Assembly (NCBI RefSeq): GCF_900091845.1
Contig: NZ_FMCI01000394.1
Coordinates: forward strand, 1 to 64,000
Direction of reading: 5' to 3'
From: Streptomyces sp. SolWspMP-5a-2
Lineage (GTDB): Bacteria > Actinomycetota > Actinomycetes > Streptomycetales > Streptomycetaceae
DNA: 64,000 nucleotides
Shown here: piece after piece, positions 40,535 through 49,761 of the stretch
How the letters are laid out: each line of letters opens with the position of its first letter
Numbering within the stretch: the first letter of the stretch is position 1
The notes under the pieces: generated by a model
What the model was told of the DNA's origin: nothing
Databases searched by the model: none
What the model saw: only the letters and a program-made list of their open reading frames with translations
Program-made: the position numbers and the translations under genes

Positions 40535-40780
40535 GTGTTCCTGCCCAAGTACCCCGACAGCCCGACCCCGCCGTCCGCGCACACGCACGCGCCGACCGAT
40601 CCGGCTCCTGTTCACCGGCCGGTCCCACAGATCTCCGTCAGCACCGGAGCGATCGTGACCGTCCTCGTCGGCGGCGTCGTCCTGACCGCGCTCCTGGCCG
40701 CCGTCGCCGTCACGGCCATCTCCGTGGCCATCGCGGCCCTAGTCCTGCGTTCGATGCTCCGAGACTCCCACCGCCGCTGA
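40535..40780 (+). CDS. SpdD-like membrane protein
   Basis: The GTG at 40535 begins an 81-residue protein with a Pro-rich N-terminus, one or two hydrophobic segments (GAIVTVLVGGVVLTALLAAVAVTAISVAIAALVLR) and a basic tail. It has the typical size and profile of SpdD proteins that accompany repSA genes. Confidence 0.75.
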   Translation: MFLPKYPDSPTPPSAHTHAPTDPAPVHRPVPQISVSTGAIVTVLVGGVVLTALLAAVAVTAISVAIAALVLRSMLRDSHRR

Positions 40781-40798
40781 CACCACCAGCACAACAGA

Positions 40799-40844
40799 CC
40801 CCCGGGGCGGCCCTGATACCGCCAAGCATCCGCCGCCCCGGGGG
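40799..40844 (+). terminator. Strong GC hairpin upstream of repSA
   Basis: Perfect 13-base arms (40799-40811 and 40832-40844) with a 20-base loop. It could terminate or attenuate transcription between the spread genes and the initiator gene. Confidence 0.6.
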
Positions 40845-40944
40845 CCCTACCCCTCCTGACCGAAGCCAGAAGGAGAAGACCATCATCACCCGCGCCACCC
40901 CGCCCCCGCTGTCCGAACTCGGCGAACTGGCCGCCCACGGCACC

Positions 40945-42246
40945 ATGCCCGCACTCCTGCGCCAGCTCTCAGGCCTCGGCGGCTGCACCCACCCGATCCG
41001 CCTCGACGGCCACCGCACCGAACACGCGCTGAACACCGATACGGGCGAGATCGGCAAGGTCCTCCACCACCTCGACTCCGCCGCCCTCCCGGCCGGTCAC
41101 CTCCTGGTCCGCTGCAACAACCGCCGCACGACCCGCTGCCAGGCTTGCGCAGAGGTCTACCGCCGAGACACCTTCCACCTGATCACCTCGGGCCTGCGCG
41201 GTGGCAAGGGCGTCCCCGAACGCGTCGCCTCCCACCCGCGCGTCTTCGCTACCTTCACCGCCCCTGGCTTCGGCCCGGTCCACAACCGCCCGACCGGCCC
41301 GGCTCGAACGATCCGCCCCTGCCGCTGCGGCGCCCTCCACGACCAGGACGACGCCGCCCTCGGTACCCCGCTCGACCCGGACACCTACGACTACGACGCA
41401 GCCGTTCTCTGGAACGCTCACGCGGGCCTGCTCTGGCGACGCTTCTCGATCTACCTCCGCCGCGAGGTCGCCAAGCGCGCCGGCCTCTCCCAACGCGCCC
41501 TCCGCGACTACGCCCGCGTCTCCTTCGCCAAGGTCGCCGAATACCAGAAACGCGGCGCCGTCCACTTCCACGCCGTCATCCGCGTCGACGGGCCCGAGGG
41601 CAGCGACACCCCTCCGCCCGCCTGGGCCACCGCCGAACTCCTCACCGACGCCATCCGCACCGCCGCCTCCGCCGCCCAGGTGGACGGCCCGGTCATCGAC
41701 AACCGCGCCCACACCTTCACCTTCGGCCGCCAACTCGACGTACGCGCCATCCGATCCGCCGACTTCGAAGGAGGCCAGGAACTCACCGAGCGGGCAGTTG
41801 CCGCGTACATCGCCAAGTACGCCACCAAGGGAGCCGAGACAGCGACAGGCGCCCTCGACCGCCCCCTCAAGTTCCTCGCCGAACTCGCCCAACTCGACAT
41901 CAGCGACCACGCCCGCCGCATGGTCCGCACCGCTTGGACACTCGGTGCCCGCAAGGATCTGGCAGACCTCCGGTTGCGGGCCTGGGCTCACATGCTCGGC
42001 TTCCGCGGCCACTTCTCTACCAAGTCCCGCCGCTACTCCACGACTCTCGGTGCGCTCCGCACGGCCCGCGCCGAGTGGCGCCGAGCCCAAGCCGTCACCG
42101 ACGACCAGGCGCCCTCGGACACGACCCTCGTCCTCGCCCACTGGGTCTACGCCGGAACCGGCCTCACCGACACCGAAACCTGGCTCGCCGAAACCCTCGA
42201 ACCCGCCCCAGGAACCGAAGGAGAACCGACGCATGCGCGAGCGTGA
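40945..42246 (+). CDS. repSA: Rolling-circle replication initiator, RepSA-like
   Basis: The catalytic HUH pair is in GAVHFHAVIRVDG, and the AYIAKYATKGAE segment has the tyrosine-plus-lysine arrangement of pSAM2-type initiators. The upstream CNNRRTTRCQAC is a zinc-binding cluster. Residues conserved in homologues (PPPLSELGELAAHGTMPALLRQL) continue in frame about 20 codons upstream of the first ATG, to 40882-40890. There AGAAGGAGAAG precedes ATC ATC instead of ATG. The true start may therefore be an ATC codon or a mutated ATG; I list the canonical ATG. Confidence 0.82.
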   Translation: MPALLRQLSGLGGCTHPIRLDGHRTEHALNTDTGEIGKVLHHLDSAALPAGHLLVRCNNRRTTRCQACAEVYRRDTFHLITSGLRGGKGVPERVASHPRVFATFTAPGFGPVHNRPTGPARTIRPCRCGALHDQDDAALGTPLDPDTYDYDAAVLWNAHAGLLWRRFSIYLRREVAKRAGLSQRALRDYARVSFAKVAEYQKRGAVHFHAVIRVDGPEGSDTPPPAWATAELLTDAIRTAASAAQVDGPVIDNRAHTFTFGRQLDVRAIRSADFEGGQELTERAVAAYIAKYATKGAETATGALDRPLKFLAELAQLDISDHARRMVRTAWTLGARKDLADLRLRAWAHMLGFRGHFSTKSRRYSTTLGALRTARAEWRRAQAVTDDQAPSDTTLVLAHWVYAGTGLTDTETWLAETLEPAPGTEGEPTHARA

Positions 42247-42421
42247 TGACGAACTGCTGACCGTGGTACAGGTCATGGCGCGGCTCAAGCTCGGTCGGTC
42301 GAAGGTCTATGACCTGATCCGCACCCGGCGTCTGCGCTCGGTCACCATCGGCCGGTGTCGGCGCATCCCTGCTTCCGCTATCGGCGAGTTCATCGCTGGG
42401 CAGATGGAGCGGGCTGCCTGA
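42233..42421 (+). CDS. xis: Excisionase (HTH, pSAM2 Xis-like)
   Basis: The ATG at 42233 overlaps the end of repSA by 14 bases and follows GAAGGAG. The 62-residue product has a MerR-like HTH (TVVQVMARLKLGRSKVYDLIRTRRLRSVTIGRCRRIPAS) and ends at a TGATG overlap with the integrase. This is the pSAM2 repSA-xis-int order. Confidence 0.87.
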   Translation: MRERDDELLTVVQVMARLKLGRSKVYDLIRTRRLRSVTIGRCRRIPASAIGEFIAGQMERAA

Positions 42422-43608
42422 TGACGACGCGCCGTAGCCGCGGTGACGGCGGCCTGCACTGGGACGAGAAGAGACAACGGTGGATCGCCACGGCCAACCT
42501 CGGCTTCGACCCGAGCGGGAAGCGGATCGTGAAGCGGGGGAGTGGCAAGACCAAGACGGAGGCGAAGAACAAGCTCAAGGAGGTGTTGCGGGACCACGAA
42601 GACGGCCTTGCCATCGCACCCACCAACTACACGGTCAAAGACGCGGTGACGGACTGGCTGACCTACGGCCTCGCCGGCCTCGACCCCAGCACCGTCGAGA
42701 CGACAACCCTCCTGAGCGAGAAACACGTCATCCCATCACTTGGCGCCCGCAAGCTCCGCGACCTCAGCGCGGAGGACGTGGACCGTTGGCTGGCAACCAA
42801 GGCGAAGACGCTCAGCACACGCACACTTCAGGGCCTTCACTCCTGCCTGAACCGTGCGGTCAAGCGGGCCATGGCGCGGGACAAGGTGAAGCGCAACGTC
42901 GTCGAGCTGTGCTCGGTACCCCAAGGGCAGGCAGGGCGCCCGTCCAAGGCGCTCACCTTCTCCCAGGCTGAGGCCGTACTCAAGGGTGCCGAGGGAACCT
43001 CGATGCACGCGTACATCGTGCTCGCGCTGCTGACCGGGGCCCGGACTGAAGAACTGCGCGCCCTCACCTGGGACCACGTCTTCCTGAAAGGCCGTCCCGA
43101 CATGGACCCGCCGCAGCCTCCCCACATCGCCGTCTGGCGCTCTGTCCGGCGCACCGGGGACACCAAGACCCGGCGGTCCCGGCGCACCCTCGCCCTGCCG
43201 GCGCGCTGCGTCGAAGCCCTCTGGCAGCAATTCGAAGATCAGGGCTGGGATCGGCTCGCCGCTGACGAGAAGTGGGAGGAACACGGCCTTGTCTTCTCCT
43301 CGGCCGTCGGCAAGCCGCTCGACGCTGCCAACGTCCGCCGCGCCTTCCGCCAGGCGCTCAAGGACGTCGACGGGATCGACGGAGACGAGTGGACGCCGCG
43401 GGAGCTCCGGCACAGCTTCGTGTCGCTGCTCTCCGATCGGGGCGTCCCGCTGGAAGAGATCTCCCGGCTTGTCGGGCACTCCGGCACGGCCGTCACGGAA
43501 GAGGTCTACCGGAAGCAGATCCGGCCCGTGATCCAGACCGGCGCTGTGGTCATGGACGGGATCTTCGGCGCTGATCCGCAGCGGCCGTATATACGCGGGA
43601 ACCGGTAG
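42421..43608 (+). CDS. int: Tyrosine integrase of element B
   Basis: The ATG overlaps the xis stop. The 395-residue product has an arm-binding N-terminus, a core-binding domain (about 60-165), then catalytic Arg in LTGARTEELRAL (near 210), the PRELRH box (near 325), VGHSG (near 352) and a catalytic Tyr in VYRKQI (near 361). The stop is 75 bases from the attachment site. It would recombine attP with the tRNA-Pro 3' end. Confidence 0.93.
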   Translation: MTTRRSRGDGGLHWDEKRQRWIATANLGFDPSGKRIVKRGSGKTKTEAKNKLKEVLRDHEDGLAIAPTNYTVKDAVTDWLTYGLAGLDPSTVETTTLLSEKHVIPSLGARKLRDLSAEDVDRWLATKAKTLSTRTLQGLHSCLNRAVKRAMARDKVKRNVVELCSVPQGQAGRPSKALTFSQAEAVLKGAEGTSMHAYIVLALLTGARTEELRALTWDHVFLKGRPDMDPPQPPHIAVWRSVRRTGDTKTRRSRRTLALPARCVEALWQQFEDQGWDRLAADEKWEEHGLVFSSAVGKPLDAANVRRAFRQALKDVDGIDGDEWTPRELRHSFVSLLSDRGVPLEEISRLVGHSGTAVTEEVYRKQIRPVIQTGAVVMDGIFGADPQRPYIRGNR

Positions 43609-43628
43609 TCACGCAGATAGACACGCAC
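43608..43628 (+). repeat. Arm-type integrase site, right arm of element B
   Basis: Twenty of 21 bases match 31748-31768 in the same orientation. It begins at the last base of the integrase gene and lies 55 bases from the 45-base core. Confidence 0.65.
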
Positions 43629-43630
43629 AA

Positions 43631-43676
43631 ACCAGATCAGCCAGACTACTCATGTGAGTAGTCTGGCTGATCTGGT
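43631..43676 (-). terminator. Perfect 22-bp hairpin, tRNA terminator supplied by element B
   Basis: Perfect 22-base arms (43631-43652, 43655-43676) with a 2-base loop lie just beyond the tRNA-Pro 3' end. It would terminate the tRNA transcript and could also terminate int. Confidence 0.75.
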
Positions 43677-43682
43677 GTTTCT

Positions 43683-43759
<77 letters not shown>

Positions 43760-43807
43760 ATGTCGCTGTGTCTCTCTGCGACGTCGTTTACTTTAGCCCA
43801 CCGGTGG

Positions 43808-44575
43808 CTAGAGACGAAATCCGGTTTTGCCGTGGTGGCGGAGCGGCTTCGGGCGGGCGTGGTCGGCGGCGATCAGCAGGACCGCGAGGGCGTAGAAGGC
43901 CAGGCCCAGGAGGAGGGCGTTGGCCAGGACGCTCTTGTATCCGTGCAGGTCGACGTCCAGGAACGGGTAGAGGTAGCGCCCCGGCGTCCCCGGCAGGATC
44001 AGTTCTCCTCGCGTCAGCGACACGGCCAGGTATGCCAGCGGGTACAGCATCCACGGCGCCGCCTGCCGGATCCGCAGCCGGCCCGGCTGGGTCAGGAGCA
44101 GCCAGTCCAGCAGCGCCGCCGCCGGCGTCACCGTGTGCAGGATCTGGTTCGCCGCGGACGCCCAGCCCGTCGGCCCCGATCCCGGCGTCATCGTGAACGG
44201 GATCGCGCCGTCCGCCAGGAGCAGGTGGTACACCGCCCCCGTGATCACGATGTAGAGCAGCGTCGCACCGGTCAGCGCCGAGGGGAGCGGGCGGCGTGCC
44301 GACCAGTCCCGTCGGGCCGCCGCCGCGAAGACGATCGCCAGCAGGATGTTCGACTGAACCTCGAAGTAGGTGAGGACCCGGACCGGGCTGCCGAGCAGCA
44401 GCACGATCATCACCCCCGCCACCGCCACGAACGCGATCAGCGCACGGTAGACGGCGGTCAGGGGGCGTCTCACCGGCGCCATCACCGCGGACGCGGGAAC
44501 CGGCAGGGGCAGCAGCGCGGGGATGCCCGGAACTGCGGGAATGTCCGGGATGTCCCTCGGTATCGGGGCGGTCAT
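43808..44575 (-). CDS. Pr6Pr-family-like membrane protein
   Basis: The ATG at 44575 follows GTGAGGGG. The 255-residue product has six hydrophobic helices with conserved LTYFEVQSNILLAIVFA, ITGAVYHLLL, NQILHTVTPAAALLDWLL and WMLYPLAYLAVSLTRG segments, a pattern of the Pr6Pr family of unknown function. It lies immediately beyond the tRNA-Pro and its gene content is chromosomal. Confidence 0.78.
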   Translation of the reverse strand: MTAPIPRDIPDIPAVPGIPALLPLPVPASAVMAPVRRPLTAVYRALIAFVAVAGVMIVLLLGSPVRVLTYFEVQSNILLAIVFAAAARRDWSARRPLPSALTGATLLYIVITGAVYHLLLADGAIPFTMTPGSGPTGWASAANQILHTVTPAAALLDWLLLTQPGRLRIRQAAPWMLYPLAYLAVSLTRGELILPGTPGRYLYPFLDVDLHGYKSVLANALLLGLAFYALAVLLIAADHARPKPLRHHGKTGFRL

Positions 44576-45050
44576 GCCCCTCACGCTAAGCAGGAGGGGT
44601 GAAATGGGCGATATGGGTGCGCCGTGTGGGTTACCTCGCCCCCGACCGGGCCTCCGGCGCGGGATGTCCCACATCCGTCCGGGGCTTCATTCCGCGATGC
44701 CCCACACCCGCCCGAGCCTCCGGCAACGGATCACCTCGCCCCTCCGACCAGGTCCTCCAGCACGGGTCACCCCGCCTCCGACAGGCTTCCAGCACGGGTC
44801 ATCCCGCCCCCCGACAGGCTTCCAGCACAGGTCACCCCGCCCCCGACAGGCCTCCAGCACGGGCCACCCCGCGCCTCGACCAGGGCGCCAGCACAAATTG
44901 CCCCCGCACCCGCCCAAGGACGGCACCTGACCTCGGCTCCAGTTTCAGCTCCGGGTCCGAGTCCGGGTCCGGTTCCGGATTCGGGCCCGGCCTTGGGGCT
45001 GAGCGGGTGCCCTGCGCCCTGCGCCCAGCCGCCCCCCTACCCCCGCCCCC
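44576..45050. other. Intergenic region with degenerate 32-33-base tandem repeats
   Basis: No gene is supported. The region is unusual for its CCAGCAC-GGGTCACCCCGCC repeats, listed separately; the rest is Pro/Ser/Gly-coding-like but has no start or ribosome binding site. Confidence 0.5.
44757..44892. repeat. Degenerate 32-33-base tandem repeats
   Basis: Units start at CCAGCAC at 44757, 44789, 44822, 44854 and (partial) 44888. They share CAGCACGGGTCACCCCGCC with small changes and PyrGACAGG. Direct tandem units without spacers argue against CRISPR. They are probably a mini-satellite between two genes. Confidence 0.75.
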
Positions 45051-45977
45051 CTATCCCCGCTCCACCAACGTCAGCAGCGACGCCTCCGGAGGGCACGCGA
45101 AGCGGACCGGGGTGTACCTGTTCGTGCCGCAGCCCGCCGACACGTGGAGGTACGACTCCCTGCCCTCCGCGCGGTGCGTCGACAGGCCCTTCACCCGGTC
45201 CGTGTCCAGGTCGCAGTTGGTGACCAGCGCCCCGTAGAAGGGGACGCAGAGCTGGCCGCCGTGCGTGTGACCGGCCAGGACCAGGGGATAGCCGTCGGAC
45301 GTGAAGGAGTCCAGGACCCGCAGGTACGGCGCGTGCACCACGCCCATCGAGAAGTCCGCCGTGCCCGACGGTCCACCGGCGACCTGCGCGTACCGGTCCC
45401 GCTTGATGTGCGGGTCGTCGAGCCCCGTCAGCTCCAGCGACGCGCCCTCGATCTTCAGCGTCCCCCGCGTGTTCGTCAGGTTGAGCCAGCCCGCCGTGTC
45501 GAAACCCTCCCGCAGGTCCTCCCACGGATTGTGGATCACGCCGGTGGCGGGCGCGTTGCCGTTCAGCCCGAACCGCCCGTTCGCCCGCTCCAGCAGATAG
45601 CGGGCGGGGTTGCGGAGCTTGGGCCCGTAGTAGTCGTTCGACCCGAAGACGTACGCGCCCGGGAACTCCATCAGCGGGCCCAGCGCGTCCAGGACCTCCG
45701 GGACGCCCTCCGGGTCCGACAGGTTGTCGCCGGTGTTGATCACGAAGTCGGGACGCAGCCCCGCCAGCGAACGCAGCCAGCGCTGCTTCTTGCGCTGCCC
45801 GCCGACCATGTGGATGTCGGAGACCTGGAGCACACGCAGCGGGCGCATCCCGGGCGGCAGGACGGGGATCGTCACCCGCCTCAAGCGGAAGGAGCGGGCC
45901 TCGAAGCCCGCCGCGTACAACACACCGGCGGCGCCAGCCGCCGCGATGGACAGAGGTACTCCGTATCGCGCGCGCAT
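45051..45977 (-). CDS. Membrane-anchored metallophosphoesterase
   Basis: The 308-residue protein starts MRARYGVPLSIAAAGAAGVLYAAG, a signal-anchor-like helix. QVSDIHM, NTGDNL, GSNDYYG and AGHTHGGQ are the metal-binding boxes of calcineurin-like phosphoesterases. The YkuE-type layout (short anchor plus phosphodiesterase) suggests activity at the membrane on phosphodiester or diphosphate substrates. It is a single gene divergent from the GatB/YqeY gene. Confidence 0.88.
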   Translation of the reverse strand: MRARYGVPLSIAAAGAAGVLYAAGFEARSFRLRRVTIPVLPPGMRPLRVLQVSDIHMVGGQRKKQRWLRSLAGLRPDFVINTGDNLSDPEGVPEVLDALGPLMEFPGAYVFGSNDYYGPKLRNPARYLLERANGRFGLNGNAPATGVIHNPWEDLREGFDTAGWLNLTNTRGTLKIEGASLELTGLDDPHIKRDRYAQVAGGPSGTADFSMGVVHAPYLRVLDSFTSDGYPLVLAGHTHGGQLCVPFYGALVTNCDLDTDRVKGLSTHRAEGRESYLHVSAGCGTNRYTPVRFACPPEASLLTLVERG

Positions 45978-46133
45978 TCTTCCATCGTGTCAGATCCACC
46001 GGATGTCCCACTCCCCAGCGCCCCTTGAGGGCCGCGCCCCCGGTGGCCCGGTCCGTCCGGCCCGGCCCCCTCCCGCCCCGTCTCCCCTAAATGGAGGGGC
46101 ACCGGCGCCGCGGCACCTGCGACAATCGGGTCC

Positions 46134-46601
46134 ATGACCACCACGCTCAAGTCGAAGCTGCACGCCGACCTCAACACCGCGATCAAGGCACGTGACGAGC
46201 TCCGCTCCTCGACGCTCCGGCTGACGCTCGCCGCGATCACCAAGGAGGAGGTCTCGGGCAAGGAGAAGCGGGAGCTCTCCGACGACGAGGTGCTGAAGGT
46301 CATCACCAAGGAGGCGAAGAAGCGCCGTGAGGCGGCCGACGCCTTCGCCCAGGGCGGTCGCGCCGAGCAGGCCGAGCGCGAGAAGGCGGAGGGCGAGCTG
46401 CTCGCCGAGTACCTGCCCAAGCAGCTCGGCGACGACGAGCTGGACGCGATCGTCGCCCAGGCCGTGGCCGAAGCCAGGGCCGCCGGTGCCGAGGGGCCGC
46501 GGGCCATGGGCGCCGTCATGAAGATCGTGAACCCGAAGGTCGCGGGCCTCGCGGAGGGCGGCCGGGTCGCCGCCGCGGTCAAGAAGCACCTCGCCGGCTG
46601 A
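46134..46601 (+). CDS. GatB/YqeY domain protein
   Basis: The 155-residue product begins MTTTLKSKLHADLNTAIKARDELRSSTLRLTLAAI, the typical YqeY start, then has EAKKRREAADAFAQGGRAEQAEREKAEGELLAEYLPKQL and GPRAMGAVMKIVNPKVAGLAEGGRVAAAVKK. The fold resembles the tRNA-binding tail of GatB; the role of the free protein is unclear. It is divergent from the metallophosphoesterase. Confidence 0.9.
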   Translation: MTTTLKSKLHADLNTAIKARDELRSSTLRLTLAAITKEEVSGKEKRELSDDEVLKVITKEAKKRREAADAFAQGGRAEQAEREKAEGELLAEYLPKQLGDDELDAIVAQAVAEARAAGAEGPRAMGAVMKIVNPKVAGLAEGGRVAAAVKKHLAG

Positions 46602-46958
46602 ACCGGCGCCCACCCCCGGCCGCCGATCCGAGCGGTTCTCCCTCTCCCTCCCACGGCGTCCCCGCCCGGCTGAAGGTTTCTTCCCCGCCCCTGCCCCCGG
46701 GAGGGAGCAGGGGCGGCCGACCGCCCCGGGGATCTGTCAGGGGCGGCCCCGGCGCCCCGTACGGTCTCCGGCCACCGCGGCCAGCTCCAACACCCGAGCC
46801 CCGGCCGCCCGCCCCGCCCCACGGCCACAGCCGCCCCACCTCTCTCTCTCCCCCCCCGCGCGGAAACCGACGCAACGACAAAGGGGCTCCCCGGTGGTAC
46901 CGGACGTGAATTCCTCACGCCCTCCACCAGGAAGCCCCTTCTCGTCGTACCGGCGCCT
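46602..46958. other. Intergenic region with possible terminator
   Basis: Pro/Gly-coding-like sequence without a supported gene. AAGGGGCT (46881) and AGCCCCTT (46933) may form a long-loop terminator for the leftward penicillin-binding protein gene. Confidence 0.4.
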
Positions 46959-49355
46959 CTACACCCCGAGCCGCCCGCCCGACCGAGCCTCCGTCACCCG
47001 AGCCGCCGCCCAGCCGGGCTGCCGCCCGACCGAGGCCCCGTCACCCCCGTCCCGCCCCCCATGCCCGTTGCCGTTGCCGTTCCCGTTGCCCTGGAACAGG
47101 CCCTCCGGGAGGGAGAACGTCGGGGACGGGAAGGAACCGCCGTTGTTGCCGCCGTTGTTGTTGCCGCCCCCGTCGGTGCCGCCGTTCAGCAGGCCGCCGA
47201 ACAGGCTGCCGTTGTCACCGCCGCGCCCCGGGTCCCCGTTGTTGCCGTCGTCGTTCCCCCGGCCCTTGTTCTTGTCGCCGTCCGGGATGTTGACGAGGTT
47301 GAAGTCCGGCGCGGGCTTGCCCTGGAGGGCGCCGTTCATCATGTCGCGCCAGATCGGGCCGGGCACCTCGCCGCCGTACACCTTCTCGTAGCCGATGCCG
47401 CCGATGTTGATGCCGATCATGCGGCGCTTGTGGGTCGGGTCGCCGACCCAGACCGCGCCCGCCATGTTGGGCGTGTAGCCGACGAACCAGGCCGCGTAGC
47501 GGTTGTCCGTCGTACCGGTCTTACCGGCGCTCGGACGGCTGCCGAGACCCGCCTGCTGGCCGGTGCCGTCCTCGACGACGCCCTTCAGGAGCGTGCTGAC
47601 GGTGTCGGCGGTGGTCGGCGACATCGCCCGCGTGCAGGTCGACTTGGGCACCTGCAGGGACTTCTTCTGGCTGCCGACGGTCTGCGTGATCGACTCGATG
47701 GCGACCGGCGTGCAGTACATGCCGCGCGAGGCGAAGGTCGCGTACGCGTTCGCCATCGTCAGCGGGGACATCTCCTGGGTGCCGAGCGCGATCGAGGGCG
47801 CCTGGACGATCTTGTTGCCGTCCGCCCGGCTCACGCCCATCTTCTTGGCCAGCTCGACCACCGGGCAGATGCCGATGTCGCTGATCATCTGCACGTAGTA
47901 GGTGTTGACCGACTTCGCGGTCGCTTCCTTCATCGAGTACGGGCCGTGCTCCGACTCGTCCTCGTTGGTCAGCTTCGCCGGGTTGTTCGGGTCGTTGCGC
48001 CAGGTCTTGCCGTTGCAGACGGAGACCGGGCTCGGGTAGTCCATCTCGTACGGCGACGAGTACGACTGGGTCGCCGGGGTGCCGCCCTCCAGCGCCGCCG
48101 CCGCCACGATCGGCTTGAACGTCGAACCGGGCTGGTAGCCGGCGCCGCCGCCCATGCTCTGGTTCACCGAGAGGTTGATCGTGGTCTGGTGGTCCTTGGT
48201 GTCGATGCCGTACGGCCGCGACTGACCCATCGCCAGCACCTTGCCGGTGCCCGGCTGCACGATGGTTGCCGCGGTCGCCACGTCGTCGCTCTTGTAGACG
48301 TGGCTCTTGATCGAGTCCTGCGCCGACTCCTGCGCCTGCGGGTCCATCGTCGTACGGATCGTCAGGCCGCCCTGGTTCCACACCTTCGCGCGGGCCTCGG
48401 AGGTCTCGCCGAAGACCGGGTCGGAGAGGAACACCTGGCGGACGTAGTCGCAGAAGAACCCGGCGCCCTTGACGGCGGTGATGCAGCCGTTCTTCGGGCG
48501 GCTCGGCTTCAGCCCGAGCGGCGCCTTCATCGCCTTGTCCGCCTCGGCCCTGGAGACGTCGCCGACCTCCGCCATCCGCGCGAGCACGGTGTTGCGGCGC
48601 TTGGTGGCCTCCTCCTCGTCGTTGACCGGGTCGTACCGGCTCGGCGACTGGACGATGCCCGCGAGCAGCGCCGACTCCTGGAGGTTCAGGTCCTTGGCGT
48701 GCTTGGAGAAGTAGCGCTGGGCCGCGGCCTCGACGCCGTACGCCTGCTCACCGAAGAACGTGATGTTCAGGTAGTTCTCGAGGATCTTCTTCTTGCCCAG
48801 CTCCTCCTCGACCTGGATCGCGAACTTCAGTTCCTTGATCTTGCGGCCGAGGGTCTGCTGGGTGGCCTGCGCGACCTTCGTCGGGTCGTCGCCCGCCTCC
48901 TCCACGAAGACGTTCTTCACGTACTGCTGGGTGAGCGTCGAGGCGCCCTGGGCGACCCCGCTGCTCTGCACGTTCTTGTTGAGGGCGCGCAGCACGCCCT
49001 TCATGTCGACCGCGCCGTGCTGGTAGAAGCGCGAGTCCTCGATCGCGACGATCGCCTTCTGCACATAGGGCGACATGTCCTTCAGCGACACCACGGTCCG
49101 GTCGCGCGAGTAGACGGTGGCGATCTGGCCGCCGTCCGCGTCGAGGATCGTGGTGCGCTGGCTCAGCGGCGGGGTCTTGAGGTTGGCGGGAAGCTCGTCG
49201 AAGCTCTCCACCGACCCCTTGGCCGCGAGTCCGAGCGCGCCGAAGGCGGGCAGGGCGATGCCGGCGAGGACGGCACCGGCGAGCACACTGACACCGAGGA
49301 ACTTGGCGGCCTGCTGCGCGGGAGACAGACCACCGCCCGAACGCTTCTTTGGCAT
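46959..49355 (-). CDS. Bifunctional penicillin-binding protein (class A)
   Basis: The 798-residue protein has an N-terminal membrane helix (about 18-40). Its GT51 transglycosylase domain contains AIEDSRFYQHGAVD and GASTLTQQYVKN, with catalytic Glu and the GASTxTQQ box. The transpeptidase domain has GSTFKP (SxxK), SVNTYY (SxN) and KTGTTD (KTG). The last 75 residues are Asn/Gly-rich low complexity (for example NNNGGNNGG). It polymerises and crosslinks peptidoglycan outside the membrane. It lies directly before wblA, the order that I recall for S. coelicolor. Confidence 0.93.
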   Translation of the reverse strand: MPKKRSGGGLSPAQQAAKFLGVSVLAGAVLAGIALPAFGALGLAAKGSVESFDELPANLKTPPLSQRTTILDADGGQIATVYSRDRTVVSLKDMSPYVQKAIVAIEDSRFYQHGAVDMKGVLRALNKNVQSSGVAQGASTLTQQYVKNVFVEEAGDDPTKVAQATQQTLGRKIKELKFAIQVEEELGKKKILENYLNITFFGEQAYGVEAAAQRYFSKHAKDLNLQESALLAGIVQSPSRYDPVNDEEEATKRRNTVLARMAEVGDVSRAEADKAMKAPLGLKPSRPKNGCITAVKGAGFFCDYVRQVFLSDPVFGETSEARAKVWNQGGLTIRTTMDPQAQESAQDSIKSHVYKSDDVATAATIVQPGTGKVLAMGQSRPYGIDTKDHQTTINLSVNQSMGGGAGYQPGSTFKPIVAAAALEGGTPATQSYSSPYEMDYPSPVSVCNGKTWRNDPNNPAKLTNEDESEHGPYSMKEATAKSVNTYYVQMISDIGICPVVELAKKMGVSRADGNKIVQAPSIALGTQEMSPLTMANAYATFASRGMYCTPVAIESITQTVGSQKKSLQVPKSTCTRAMSPTTADTVSTLLKGVVEDGTGQQAGLGSRPSAGKTGTTDNRYAAWFVGYTPNMAGAVWVGDPTHKRRMIGINIGGIGYEKVYGGEVPGPIWRDMMNGALQGKPAPDFNLVNIPDGDKNKGRGNDDGNNGDPGRGGDNGSLFGGLLNGGTDGGGNNNGGNNGGSFPSPTFSLPEGLFQGNGNGNGNGHGGRDGGDGASVGRQPGWAAARVTEARSGGRLGV

Positions 49356-49761
49356 GGGGGCAGCCTACGTTCTCATTCGCCGGACACGCGTATATGCCTT
49401 GGCCTAAGCTGCTCTCAACTGTCACAGCAGTAGGACCACGTATCAATACGTCCGGCGACCCCGAATCGTTCCGGGCGTACCCCATTTTCTGGGGAAGGCG
49501 TGTCCGAATCCGCCTTGTGTGTCACCTGACGCCCGTTGCGACCCATGAGAAACGTCCCGGTATGCCGGGATGATCACGCATGTCGTCAGCTCACTCCCCC
49601 GGGTGATCTGCCGCTTACCCATAGTCCGTTCGGGCCATTCAAGATTGGGCCCGACGGGGGTGTTGCCGTGTCCCCGCCTTCCGTAACGTCCTCAACTGGC
49701 GGCGGTGAATATGCCGCTGCCGCCGTGGGGGAGCCTCGATTCGGGAGAGGACGGCGCCGGT
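49356..49761. promoter_or_regulatory. Divergent promoter region of PBP and wblA
   Basis: 406 bases separate the two divergent starts. wblA has a long leader in other Streptomyces; here it is GC-poor around 49440-49560 and has G-rich segments. I could not identify individual promoters. Confidence 0.5.

Noticed and set aside
44757..44892. Tandem 32-33-base repeats taken as a possible CRISPR array
   Set aside because: Units follow each other directly without unique spacers and vary internally; no cas genes are near.
47061..49433. Very long open frame on the plus strand opposite the penicillin-binding protein gene
   Set aside because: Arg/His/Val-rich shadow of a high-GC gene; the minus-strand protein has all catalytic motifs.
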